Shown in pieces: positions 1 through 37,348 of a stretch of DNA of 64,000 nt (its first letter is position 1; each line of letters starts with the position of its first letter). The position numbers were made by a program, and so were the translations under genes. The notes under the pieces were generated by a model. It searched no databases. It had not been told where the DNA came from and was given only the letters and a program-made list of their open reading frames with translations. Where the stretch lies: the NCBI GenBank assembly GCA_905160935.1, contig CAJHZI010000744.1, positions 62,001 through 126,000 of the forward strand. The letters run 5' to 3'. Source of the DNA: Enchytraeus crypticus (Eukaryota; Annelida; Clitellata; Enchytraeida; Enchytraeidae).

Positions 1-330
1 TCTCTCTCTCATTCTCTCACTCTTTCTCTTTCTCTCTCGTGTGTTCTGCCTAGTCGCAGGTCCAATGTACATATTCATACACAGACTCTGCTTTACGCTC
101 CATAAAGAGCACCTATTAGATTAACAAGTTAATCCCTTCACAAAGCCGTTTCTATACCGTATATTGCCTAAACTTAAGGAAAATATGGCTTCTGAGGTGG
201 TTTCGCGTTATCTTCTTCAGTTCTTGTTCCGTCGCTTTTTACGACACGCGCAGTTAACAGTTCTTCTATTCTCCAGTGTCCCGGACACAACACGGGCTTA
301 GTATGATCTAACGATTGGCCGGTGTTGTAG

Positions 331-25925
<25,595 letters not shown>

Positions 25926-25946
<21 letters not shown>

Positions 25947-26790
25947 ATTGGTGATATGATAGGTAGTGAATGGAAGAAAAAAGAGGCAGGCCGAGATTAT
26001 ATATTTTAGATGATTTAAAGACCCACTCATATGTGGAAATGAAGCGGAAGGCGGAAGACAAAGAAGAGTAGTGCTCTAAGAGAGGGAGAGAGAGAGAGAG
26101 GTGATAGGTAGTGATAAGACAGGTGATAAGATCGGTAATTGGTGATTGGCTAGGAGATAGTTAAGAAACGCTACTATCGTCTTATTGTTAGAGAGGTAAT
26201 GTGATTGTGAGTGAGAAATAGTATTGTATGATTATTATGACTGATGAGATATTGTAGATAGAAGTAGAGAGGATGGAATATGATGGTCAGATAGTTATGA
26301 AGGGTGAAGATAAGATGGATGATAAGGAGAATGGGAAACTGTCGTCGGATTAGTTGATAGGTGACGAGTAATAAAATACTAATAATAATAAAGGTTTAAT
26401 TAACGTCCGTTCTTCATCCAAGGATGATGTCAGGGATGTCCAAATAGGTGATACGTGATGTTGAGATGTTGTCGTCATATTGTTAGATAGGTGAAAAATG
26501 AAATACGTGACTGTTAAAGAGATAGGCGATAAGGAGATTATTAACTAGGTGTAGATGGGTGCGAAGAAACTAGTGACAATGAAACACTGTCGTCGGATTA
26601 AATAGTTGATAGGAACACATTGATGTAAGAATGCAGTCGTTAGATTAATAGTTGATTGGAACACATTGATGTAAGAATGCTGTCGTTAATAGTTGATTGG
26701 AACACATTGATGTAAGAATGCTGTCGTTAATAGTTGATTGGAACACATTGATGTAAGAATGCTGTCGTTAGATTATTAGAATGACGGAGT
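25926..26790 (+). repeat. Degenerate array copying the HERC2 stop region
   Basis: The last coding bases ACTATCGTCTGATTATTAG recur in diverged form at about 26,170, 26,220, 26,335, 26,465, 26,585 and then as four nearly identical roughly 41-46-bp units (26,629-26,790) with ACACATTGATGTAAGAATG spacers. Confidence 0.8.
25965..26102 (+). mobile_element. Fragment of the GA-tailed LINE family in HERC2 3' UTR
   Basis: Plus-strand AATGGAAGAAAAAAGAGGCA...GATGATTTAAAGACCCACTC...GAAGCGGAAGGCGGAAGACA, ending in a GAGAGA tail. Inserted between the first two units of the stop-region array. Confidence 0.78.
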
Positions 26791-27042
26791 AGCTGGACAG
26801 AGAACTTTTGTCACAACCTGTGAACGATGGAGAAAATTTTAATTTAATTATGGCAAAAAATAGAGTTAACACATGTCGTGATGCTAAACTCAAAAAGCAG
26901 TGGGTATGTGCGAATACAACATAATAACTGTTGTAGATTGTCAGGCATCACATTAACAATATAACGAAGTTTCTAGTTTACGTTTTTTGCTATAAACGGA
27001 CATTAAACCTTTGCGCATCGAGTAATTGATAGGGAATACTGT

Positions 27043-27048
27043 AATAAA
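27043..27048 (+). terminator. Candidate HERC2 poly(A) signal
   Basis: AATAAA followed by a T-rich stretch about 1.1 kb after the HERC2 stop and after the end-of-gene array. An earlier AATAAA at 26,370 is an alternative. No transcript evidence. Confidence 0.35.
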
Positions 27049-28052
27049 ATATTTTTATTCTTCACATTTAAGAACTTAGCAACTTATCTTACCGTTTTTG
27101 CCCTTCTTCGCCTTGTTTTTGTTCTACACTATTATTTTGAACACATAGTTACATTCTGCTTTGATTGGACTACTCTCGATTCAGTTAGTTTTTAGTAGTT
27201 TTCACCTAATATTTTCAAGGTTAAATTTGTGATTTAATTATTAAATTCATACCAGAACTTAAGTAGGATCATTGTAATTAACATCACATCTTATTCCATA
27301 ATGCAGTCTTAGTAATATTTGTGTACGTGTATCTTTTATAACATTCTATTCTCATTCTTTTTGGTACGTAGTCTGAATTGAGAAAGCCATGGTACACCAC
27401 CTAAAAGTAGCTGTGTATTACAAACTAAAATCTCCAAATTATGTATGAAAGAAGTTTTATGATAGAATGAACTTGTTGATCGATAAAGTAGCCTTTTGAG
27501 CTTGAAAGAAACAGTTTTAGGTTCAAATTTGTGTACAACTGATATTGTATTTAATAGTTCTACGCGGAGAGAGTAAAGTGAGAGAGAGAGATGAATATGT
27601 AGAATGTTTTCCACTGATGTAGATAGAGTGTTTTAACGGTTTATTACGGTATTATTATCTTTATTTTTATAAGATCTTATTCATTCTAGTATATCTTCAT
27701 TGTACAACAGGTAGGTCTTGGATTAGCCGGCTTATTTGTATGTTTAAGCAAAATTAAACATTTCATCGCTGTAAACCAATATCATTGTATTATAATTACA
27801 TAGTTGTCATGTGTGTGATGTGACCTAGTAAATTGTTGCCTATAGAATTTGTTTTTATTGAACAGTTTTTACTGTCTAACTTAAATATTGCGAGAGTCTT
27901 AAAGCCTGTTTTGTTTCTTGAAGGTACCGCCAGTGACTGGGATAAATTTTAGTCTATAGAAAAATAAATCAATGAAATTATCTGATACAATAAAGCGTAG
28001 GTAGCACTGACGATAATGAAAAAGACCAAAGCAGAAAGTATATTTATATCGT

Positions 28053-28058
28053 TTTATT
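28053..28058 (-). terminator. Candidate CBP poly(A) signal
   Basis: Minus-strand AATAAA in a TA-rich context at the point where repeat-poor sequence ends. Chosen as the most distal good signal before HERC2; several other minus-strand AATAAA sites exist nearer the stop codon. Confidence 0.25.
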
Positions 28059-28059
28059 T

Positions 28060-31000
28060 TCTTACGTGAGATTATATACAATTCTACATACAATGACTAT
28101 TTACAAGTATATATGCATATGCAAACATACAGACACATGCATTATACAACTACATAGAGCTACATAGAAACCTGTACATTTATATACGTTTATACTATAC
28201 GTACTTTACATAGAGCGCATATACAATAATTACAAAACACATTTACATAGTATGGAAAACGGAAAGGAACATATCTTGAGTAAAGTCAATAAAATAATTA
28301 GATATATTTACAAGATGTACAGAACAATTCTCATTCTATCGATATACTGATTATAAGTTACTAATTTAAGAAACTGTCTGACTACACATTATTCCAATTT
28401 TCTTTCAGTAATATTCGACCACAGAATAAAAGAACTCAAATACAATACATAAAATGCAGTTACCGCAGCTGATGTCAAAGTTTAGTTGATTTCTCGCAGA
28501 ATCACTAACGCAAGAGACTTGCAATAAATATAAGCGGCGATTCAGCGATACAACACATACATTTAGAATACTTTATCAAAGATACAAACATCATATATAG
28601 CGATTCTATATGTACATTCCTACATAGTATAAATGCTACCGGGTTTGACCAATAGCATGTCGGCAACTTGTACGATATCAGCTAAGAAAGGACTCTGGAT
28701 CACTCCGAGCTCTTCCCGTCACTGACAATGCTTTCGAGACAGGAAACAGACGTTAAACTGGGTTTTAGCCATTGAAAGGGTATCAAGCTTAACACGGCCA
28801 AAGTTATATGGAACCACTTCAGACAATCTAAACTTTTGCGACCTGTTGATTATATTGCGGATAAGATCTGTGTTACTAAACACGTCAAATAAGATCATTA
28901 AACAATAATTAATAGAAAAACTATCGTGCAATCTAATGATTAAAACCTTGCCGTCGTCAAAATCATTAAACATGCAAACGGAAATAATTACTTATACAAC
29001 AGGAGCCAATGTAGACCAGTCGTTTACCAAGAGTGGTATTAATATGAGCGACAGCAATTCACACAAGATGTACAGTATTATTACATATAATTAGTACATA
29101 TACATGTATATATAAATATTATAACTACAATATATCTCGAATATATAAGTCGAATGCTACTAAAGCAATAAGGGAGCAGCACAATCATCATAGCTCACAG
29201 CTGATACCATATAACGAGCATACAATTAAACACGCAAACATACAAGCACATTAATCACTCGCCAACGCTTTTTATTTATTCAAAGCCGACATCATTCCTC
29301 CAATATACTTTATATGCATATACTGTATTTAATCTGTATGTTATAAAGATCTTAAAGAAACAGGTTGGTTTTCACAATGGTTTTGACGTTGATTAGCGGT
29401 ATGGGAGAAATCCTCTACTCTAAAAATACGACAGTCTGTGGCTTTGTCAAATTGAATTCATTTTTAAATCATCCTTTTAAATATAAGCAGTATTATCAAC
29501 AGCCAGTTCAGCATTCGCCGGCAAATATAGTACTAAACATATCTTATAAAAACAGATGCGAGTCTATTCGATATTATCCTTGGCAATATGATGTATTATA
29601 TCGTAATTTATTCAATTCTATTGCATTACTACGTTGGTTGCCGAGTTAGACTTCAATGATTGAAGTTTAATCTGCACTACGGCACATTTATACTGGGTCC
29701 TACTACTGACTTTCAGAGAGAATCTGACACGATTAATCACAATCTGTTTAACCCATAAAATCCAGCAAACAACAGCATTCAATACAAATATCTAAACAGC
29801 TGACACTTAGCCACTCCTATGGAAGACGTAGCAATTATTGGTGACTATAAATTTGAGATGTTCATGTTATGCTGAAAATAGCGCTGGCATGCTTAAAGGA
29901 ATTACATGTATTGCATAACGAATACAGTGATCAAATGTTTATTAATATTGATGTAACCGGACATATGTAACCGGAAGATATTTTCACAAAAAATCGCGTT
30001 ACCTTATAAAGTAGCAGATGTCAACTTAAACTGAAACAAACAGGTCACATTTCTTAGACAAAATTTCCACGTTACAAATCGTGTCGATATGAAATATGAA
30101 AGCTCAGTAAACCTAATTGATTTATTCCCTTATAATGTGCCATCCACAAAATCATAGACAAATTTTAGACAATGCTTAAATCTAAATTAATTTTAAAACT
30201 GATTAACAAAATCATGAATCATAAATTAATTAATTAATTAATTAAATAATTAAAACTGTCTTTATAGCTTTACACACACTTATAGGGCCTGTATCAAGAA
30301 CAAAAAAATTTAAGACCTTTTTATATCAACGATCTTCCTGAATTTGCCCACATAGTACTAAGCGAAATGGCCCTAATACCGACCGTGATACAAGAACAAG
30401 ACAGTATTTATAATTCCAAGGAAAAATTGGCTCCGGACGATTTTCAATTTAATCTAGGCAGCTTCTTGAGCACAGCTAAACAACATCATCGCCGCACTTA
30501 ACAGCTAATGCCTAAAACATTTATCGACTACGAAGAACTCTATATACACAAACTGCAATACATTGTGAGCCTGCAGACTATATATATGCATACATAAATT
30601 GACTAATTCAAAGTTGGCCAACAAGATATTTTATTTCTGTACCGGCAGCATCGACTTGGTTTAATAAACCATAGGTCTACGTAAAAGTGTCTAAATTAAG
30701 TCTGCCACATACACACGCAGGCTTGCACAGAGAGACAATTAAAGATGGTTATAGAGTTTTACAAAATTCTGATACCATTACCGTTCATTGCAAGTTATCA
30801 TGATATCATTAACAATATAAACGCCATAGAATTCAACACTATAAGCTGATTCATGATTATACACACTACGATAAAAAAAAAGATTGTGTACATAAAATAC
30901 TAGCAGCTATATAAAACAAATAATAAAAATAATAATAATAATAATAATAAGCGCTTCATTTTCTAACTTTTAATTAACTAAAGTCTCTTTTATCTTATAT

Positions 31001-34000
31001 TTTACCCCAGGGCATTAGAAAATAATAATAATAATACTAGTATTAGTCATAGGTTCTCGTCCACTCTGCAGAGAATCAACTCTGTCTACTTCAGCAGATC
31101 TTTTAAAGGACCTGAGTGCACGGGCTTCTATTAAGAACATTCTTTGACTTGATTCGCTGTATCAACCCAGGAATTTTGCACTCATGGGCACAAATCAAGT
31201 AACAGTAAGAATTCAGCACTGACAGCACCATGCTTGCAACGTAGATCATACAGCTTCTATAAGTCAGCAATAGCATTTCATACAGAGAGAAATGCTGTCT
31301 ACTACTGAGATGTACTATTATTTCTGTCTCTGCTTAATTTGTTTGATTGATGCTATATTTCCCTTTTTCAAATTTTAATTTATATTATTTTGCTTTCTAC
31401 TTAATTTGACTATTTTCGTGTGCTTGTTGTCATTTTGCATAGTATATGCAATCTAATAAACAAATATTTTGGATCTAATAAACATATTTCTCTCTCTCTC
31501 TCCTCTATCTCTCTCTCTCTTTCTCTCTGTACGCAAAACAAATAATGAAGCTTTGAACTTAATGAAACTTTTACGACTCTACAAGTCAAGCAAAAGAAAG
31601 CAAGCAATGTAAAGCAATAAAGGTAAGTTTAAAGTCTGCTTCCGTACCCTAGCATACTGTCAGGGACGGTCTTTGATGGGTTACAATAGTGTAACAAAAG
31701 GCATACATTTGCAAAAAAGCTTCAAACTTAAGAAGTGGTTTAGAAAATTAGATCCAATGAAATCAGCAGGAAAGAGTGACAGATATATGTAACGATATGT
31801 AACACTATAATAATAATATAACAATAATAATTTTCTACAATTTCTATATCGGTGTCGTGGCCGGTGTCCGGTCTTTGAGACCGCTTTACAGGTTCCTGGC
31901 AGGTTATTATTAACCCTTTCCAAGATTAACCATATCTTTTCTATTGATAGCGCCAATCGGCAGTGATCTCCGATACAAGATTAACCTTCCATGGGCCCAA
32001 GGGCATATCCATCATTACTTGACTGACCTGGGCTTTGAACCCACGCCACTTGTATCCGAGGCGAACACTCTAACCGTTAAGCCATATCCCCTCCAGAATT
32101 ATGAATCATCTAAAAAAAATGTATTAAAACTCCTACAGGAAACTGCAGAAAAGTTATAATGTTTCCGTTGCATGAATTTTGAAACCATTGACAAAATTTT
32201 GAGATTTACACAACTCGCGCATTGTCATAGCTTAATTCTGAATGCTAACAACGTTGGACGCACTACATTCATTGCCATAACAAGTCTAATATATTGTACT
32301 GAAGTATTGTAGCAGAAAGAAAATTGTGTCAATTAAGTGCATACAAAGCAACTAATATTCGAAAGCTCTACAATAAACATAGACAATATTTATTATTGAG
32401 ACTGAAATAAAAATTAACTTCTGCAGTTATTTTGCAAGATCTATCCTAATAGGTCTGCATGCTAGTTAAATTAATTCACATCAATAAGCAGCTGGATATG
32501 CAAGAAAAATAAAATTGTATATTACATATAGCTGTATTCTCTATGAAACCCAACAGAAAGTACAACTTTAATTAATTCAAATATGGCGTTCAACATACAT
32601 TGACTATTACTAAAATTTAATAACAAAACATACTTATTGTGAAGCAATAGAAAACAGCAGCGATAAAATAATTTTTATACAGCTGTTAAAATATACCTCA
32701 AAGATCGCAAGAAATCAATAAAACTAAATCTTAACAAATAATATCACCAAGACCAGTATAATGTGTGTGAAGACGACAGCACTTCAACAAAACGTGACTG
32801 CATGATAACATACAATTCAGAAAGCAACGCTGTGATCATCAGCACAGTCGATGAACCAATGCTAGCTCTGTGAACATTTGTCAACACAGTGCTAGCTCTG
32901 TGAACTTAGGAACTTGGTAATGATGCAGCGTCTCCATCATTTAAGCAGTATAAGCTTTCATATTAAAACGTTTGCCACTACAAATACACACGCTAACAAG
33001 CATTGGCCACTTAACGACTCAGCATCTTGTTATTGTAAGTAATATTTGTATTATATTAAAAATAAAATACCGGGCATTAATAGTTCAGGGCAGTTGTATT
33101 TCTAAGAAGTTTGCACTAAATATCATATTCATCAATGTGTCCGGTTCAGTGCTTTGAAGTAGCAAATAACTGCAACTACTCACAGCATTTACTTATACTA
33201 TATCTGACCAAGAGAATTTCCTCGTACAAATGAAGAAAACAACTAATTAGCCGATAAGATTGCAAGACTGTGAAAGAACTTTCATGCAATACCATATAAT
33301 AAACAACTATTGCATATACAAAAAGAATTTATAAAAAATTAACACATAGAATACAAAGAAATTCCATCCTATAAGTCTGATACTAGGTCACAAAACAAGC
33401 TATTCAAAAAATATACACTGTTTTCTTGCATACTAGACAGCATACAAGTGTAACTTTGAAGTAAAATGAAATATTCATGCAAGAGATATTCTGGATCATA
33501 CACATAATTATGTAGCATTGCAGCAGTTCATAATTAAAACAATAACAACAAGCTACAAATACCTTTACACACATCAGTGCAGTATCGTTGTTTAATTTAC
33601 AGAGCAAATGCAATAAATGCTTTCATGGGCACATATTAACTCGGACATTAACTAATTCAGTGATAGCATTCAGTAAGCAAAATCTACAGTATATATTTCA
33701 TATTATAAATATGAAGCTACCAGAGGCATTCATTCTGAATGATATCTGACGCAACAGCACCATCTAAAGAGTGAGAAAAGTGGAGCTTTAGATAAATATT
33801 TCAAGAAAAACCTGATAAATTGGAGAAAGAATCACCACAATTACCAATAGTAACCGAAAACTTCCAGAAAAAATTACTCCTTCTATTTTGAAGGAAGAAG
33901 TTGCAAGACTAATGAGCATTTCAGTATGTCTACTATTACTATGTAAGAACAGTATCCGATTTTAATAGTATTCTAAGAGTTATCAACTGTCTTGATTTCC

Positions 34001-34800
34001 CTAAGTAATATCAGAAGCTGAGTTACACTGTACAAATTCATATTAATAACGTTATATTGCACTAACCGTCTTGACGTTCTTGCACACATAATCACTGCAT
34101 ACACACACATTAATTGCAACTGCAACGAATAAATTACAATATACCATAGATGATTCGTACTTCTAATTAAAATATTCCATGATAATATGAAGAAGATGCT
34201 TCCTACCATTACATAACGACAATGTCACGACCATTTATCAATCTTTCTGTATAATATGAAAACAAGATATACTATATTTTCTAGAAGTTCAAATGTTTCT
34301 AATTAAAACAATATGTCAATAGGCTAAATTTGAAGAATGTTCTGCAGAAATAGTACCATGATAATTTAAGAATGTATCTAGATTATGGAGATTGAGGTCA
34401 ATGAATTTTGTCTGATTTCAGTATGCTTTATACACGCAATTAAACATATCGTTACCATATATACATGTACATCCAAACTCAAATAAGTTTCATTATAGAA
34501 TACAATCAGAAACATCAAAACTGCTCCAAGACAGTAGGTGATAGCGATTTTGAACTGGCTGTTTTGTTCTACTTACTTTGTTTTGGTCACTACCTTCAAA
34601 CAACGTGATATTGAAACTATGTACAAGTAGTTTAACTCAAAATTTGAATCCCAACATTACTAGCTTCAAACAATCCATACCAACAGAGTTAAAGAGCCTC
34701 GTTAGAATCCTGACAATTAAAGAGCAGGTGAATAACCATTTCCATGTAAAATTCTAAAAGGACAATTAAATTTAAAGAATTTCCCATTAAGAATGAATTA
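28060..34800. other. Repeat-poor AT-rich stretch, likely CBP 3' UTR
   Basis: No coding frame above noise, no tandem arrays except small AAT and CT tracts. SINE fragments at 28,640, 31,620-31,680 and 31,850-32,100. I see nothing else in it. Confidence 0.5.
31945..32100 (-). mobile_element. tRNA-derived SINE, second family
   Basis: Minus strand GGGGATATGGCTTAACGGTT AGAG... and GTGGGTTCAAAGCCCAG look like box A and box B with a paired T-arm, but the acceptor stem does not close, so it is not a tRNA gene. A related minus-strand head with GGGTTCGAATCCC is at about 835-945. Confidence 0.7.
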
Positions 34801-34810
34801 AGCTCGGGTT

Positions 34811-36391
34811 TCATTGAAATGGAGGACGAGGAAGCATTCCATTGGGTCTAACAGATGAAGATACAGGAAATCTAGTCGACGGAGTAGGACCACATCCCTG
34901 CATTGCTACAGAACTGCTTGGTAGCTGCTGCATTGCATAGGACTGTTGTTGCTGCTGCTGCTGCATTTGATACACCTCATTGCTGGTCATACAAACATTT
35001 TGTTGCTGTTGCATCATCATACGTTGCTGTTGCATATGTTGTCTCTGTTGAAGAATTTGTTGTTGTGACATGGATCTATCGGGTTGCATCAACATAGACT
35101 GTTGTTGTTGCTGCTGCTGTTGTAATGCGTCTCTAGCAGCAACCTGCTGTCTCTGAGCCATCATCATCTTCTGCTGCTGCTGTGCTTGAAGCATTGCTTG
35201 GTTCTGTTGTTGCGCCTGCAATAAAGTCGGACCCTGATGCAACGTTGCTTGATTTTGTTGCTGAGCTTGCAACGACGCTGAGCTCTGCTGATGCATCATC
35301 ATACCTCCCTGCTCATTTGATTCCATCATCGTCATACCAGCCCCAATCTCAACAGCATTCCCGCCACACATCGTTGCCCTGTTGCCATATGCAGCCCCCA
35401 TCATGCGCTGTTGTTGCTGTTGCTCAAAGTGCCTCTGTTGCATAAAGCGCATCCTCATTTGTTGCTGTTGCTGCTGCTGCATCCAGTGTTGTTGTTGTTG
35501 TTGCTGCCACTGTTGCTGCATTCCATTAGCTGGATTCATTATTCTATCACCCATAGAAGCTGGAGCCACACAAGGAAGGCTAGCAGAAAGAGCACCAGGC
35601 ACGTTACCAACACTAACACCGGCAGTACCACCACCAGCCCCAGAAATAGAACCAGGAACACCACCATGAACACCGCTGGACGAACCAGCAGGTTCCCCAC
35701 CAGCAATGACGCTAGGATTGGCACCAGAACCAGTAAGAGGAATATTGGAGGCAACTCCAACTGCACCAGAACTACCACTGGAAAGACTGCAGTTACCAGA
35801 ACTCGCTGCGGTAACAAAATTACTGTCGGAAGCCGACGCAGGGCCTAATGTTCCTGGTAGCCTTCCAGAAACACCTACAGCAACGGCAGCACTGGAACAC
35901 ATGGCTCTTATCTGCTCAGAGTTGATGCCACAGCTCATCTGATCCACTGAACTTCTGCCACCTCCTCCACTCTCCATCAGGTCTGGCCTGGCACCCACGT
36001 CAACCTTGCAATCCAGTCCTCCTGGAAGACTAGACGTGGGAGACATGAGCTGCGTGTCAGACAGTCTGCTGGCTGATCTAACCGTCTGCTCGCTGGAAGC
36101 CGCTGAGGCTGGTCTGCTTGATGATGATGACGGCATCATACCGACACCAAGTTGTCCTACCATCTGTCCTTGCCGCAGCTGCTGCTTCTGATGCTGCAAT
36201 TGTTGCTGCTGTAGCAAGTGTTGGTGATTAAACATTTGCTGTTCAAGCTGGGAACCAGGCATTGATTGCTGCAGCAGCTGAGGTTGTTGGTGTGGCTGTA
36301 CCTGTTGATGCTGTTGGTTTAGATGTTCCTGAGTGGACTGTTGTTGTTGCAACATGGTTGACGTCTCTGATGCAAATGTTTGACTATGAGT
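34811..36391 (-). CDS. CREBBP: CBP last exon: poly-Q C-terminus and stop
   Basis: Acceptor TTTTAG at 36,392-36,396. 526 codons, dominated by Gln runs, Met/Gln and Ser/Gly segments, ending LPRPPFQ and TGA at 34,811-34,813. CBP/p300 C-termini are Gln-rich in all animals; this one is well conserved only in composition. Confidence 0.92.
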   Translation of the reverse strand, partial: THSQTFASETSTMLQQQQSTQEHLNQQHQQVQPHQQPQLLQQSMPGSQLEQQMFNHQHLLQQQQLQHQKQQLRQGQMVGQLGVGMMPSSSSSRPASAASSEQTVRSASRLSDTQLMSPTSSLPGGLDCKVDVGARPDLMESGGGGRSSVDQMSCGINSEQIRAMCSSAAVAVGVSGRLPGTLGPASASDSNFVTAASSGNCSLSSGSSGAVGVASNIPLTGSGANPSVIAGGEPAGSSSGVHGGVPGSISGAGGGTAGVSVGNVPGALSASLPCVAPASMGDRIMNPANGMQQQWQQQQQQHWMQQQQQQQMRMRFMQQRHFEQQQQQRMMGAAYGNRATMCGGNAVEIGAGMTMMESNEQGGMMMHQQSSASLQAQQQNQATLHQGPTLLQAQQQNQAMLQAQQQQKMMMAQRQQVAARDALQQQQQQQQSMLMQPDRSMSQQQILQQRQHMQQQRMMMQQQQNVCMTSNEVYQMQQQQQQQSYAMQQLPSSSVAMQGCGPTPSTRFPVSSSVRPNGMLPRPPFQ

Positions 36392-36456
36392 CTAAAATAC
36401 AAACACATATACATTTATATTATATATTATATATTTATATATATATATACATATAT

Positions 36457-36538
<82 letters not shown>

Positions 36539-37298
36539 TATATGTCTGGAGTTTTGAGCAATGAACAGACGACAAACCCTTTTTGGCTTTTTAATATTCA
36601 ATTTAGAGTGAATAACTTTCATTCAATCTACAATCTACAAACATATTCTATTCGTGCATAACATTGACCCTAAATTCTATATAAATGACTTATTACAATA
36701 ATTTATAGATTATTATCAAGGGAAACATAGACATACAAAGTGATATTAAAAATTAAACATTTTGGTATCAATTACAAATCTTTAAAGATCTATAACAAAT
36801 ATTTGCACAAAATATTTTAAATGATACAGCTGAATCACTCCTATTAATTATCAACAATGCATTTAATATAGCTAGAGTGACACAGCATAACGAGTGATTT
36901 TGAGAAGAAGACTGGAGAGAGCAACCTGTCTAATGGCCCCGGCCATGAGCTGAGGATTGGACTTGAGCATGTCGACAGCCTGCTGCTTCTCCTGCGGAGA
37001 CGTGCTGGACTTCAGTGACGTCAGGATCTTCTGCAGAGCGCTCTTAGAGGTGTCGTCAGCAGACATTCTGCCTCTCTCGCTCTCCATAGAGCTGTCGCTC
37101 ATTGGCACGCTGCCAGCTCTGCCTGTGAGCTGCTGCGCTTGCTGCTGCTGCAAGGTCGAGGACGTAGCAGCTGAGGAGTCGCCATCACGAGTCTACAATG
37201 CAACAGTTTCGACTTTAATCGAGTTAATCAATCAAAGGGCTAGTTGCTATTAGATCTCTCTTTCTAACCCTTTATTAGAGGTGATTCAGAAATAAAAT

Positions 37299-37348
<50 letters not shown>

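Larger units (their letters stand above)
25947..34810. other. Gene-free 8.9 kb between convergent HERC2 and CBP
   Basis: Contains the two 3' UTR regions and no reading frame I can defend. Possible poly(A) signals: AATAAA at 26,370 and 27,043 for HERC2; on the minus strand AATAAA at 28,053-28,058 for CBP, which would give a 3' UTR of about 6.8 kb (inferred from the lower repeat density of 28,100-34,800, not shown). Repeats in it are listed separately. Confidence 0.6.

Noticed and set aside
29365..29649. 94-codon plus-strand ORF in the intergenic region
   Set aside because: AT-rich, no recognisable domain, no splice or promoter context; length within chance expectation.
31945..32100. tRNA gene on the minus strand
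   Set aside because: Box A, box B and T-arm are visible but the acceptor stem does not pair; a SINE head explains it better.
35182..36191. Several plus-strand ORFs opposite the last CBP exon
   Set aside because: Antisense shadows of Gln/Ser/Gly codon runs.
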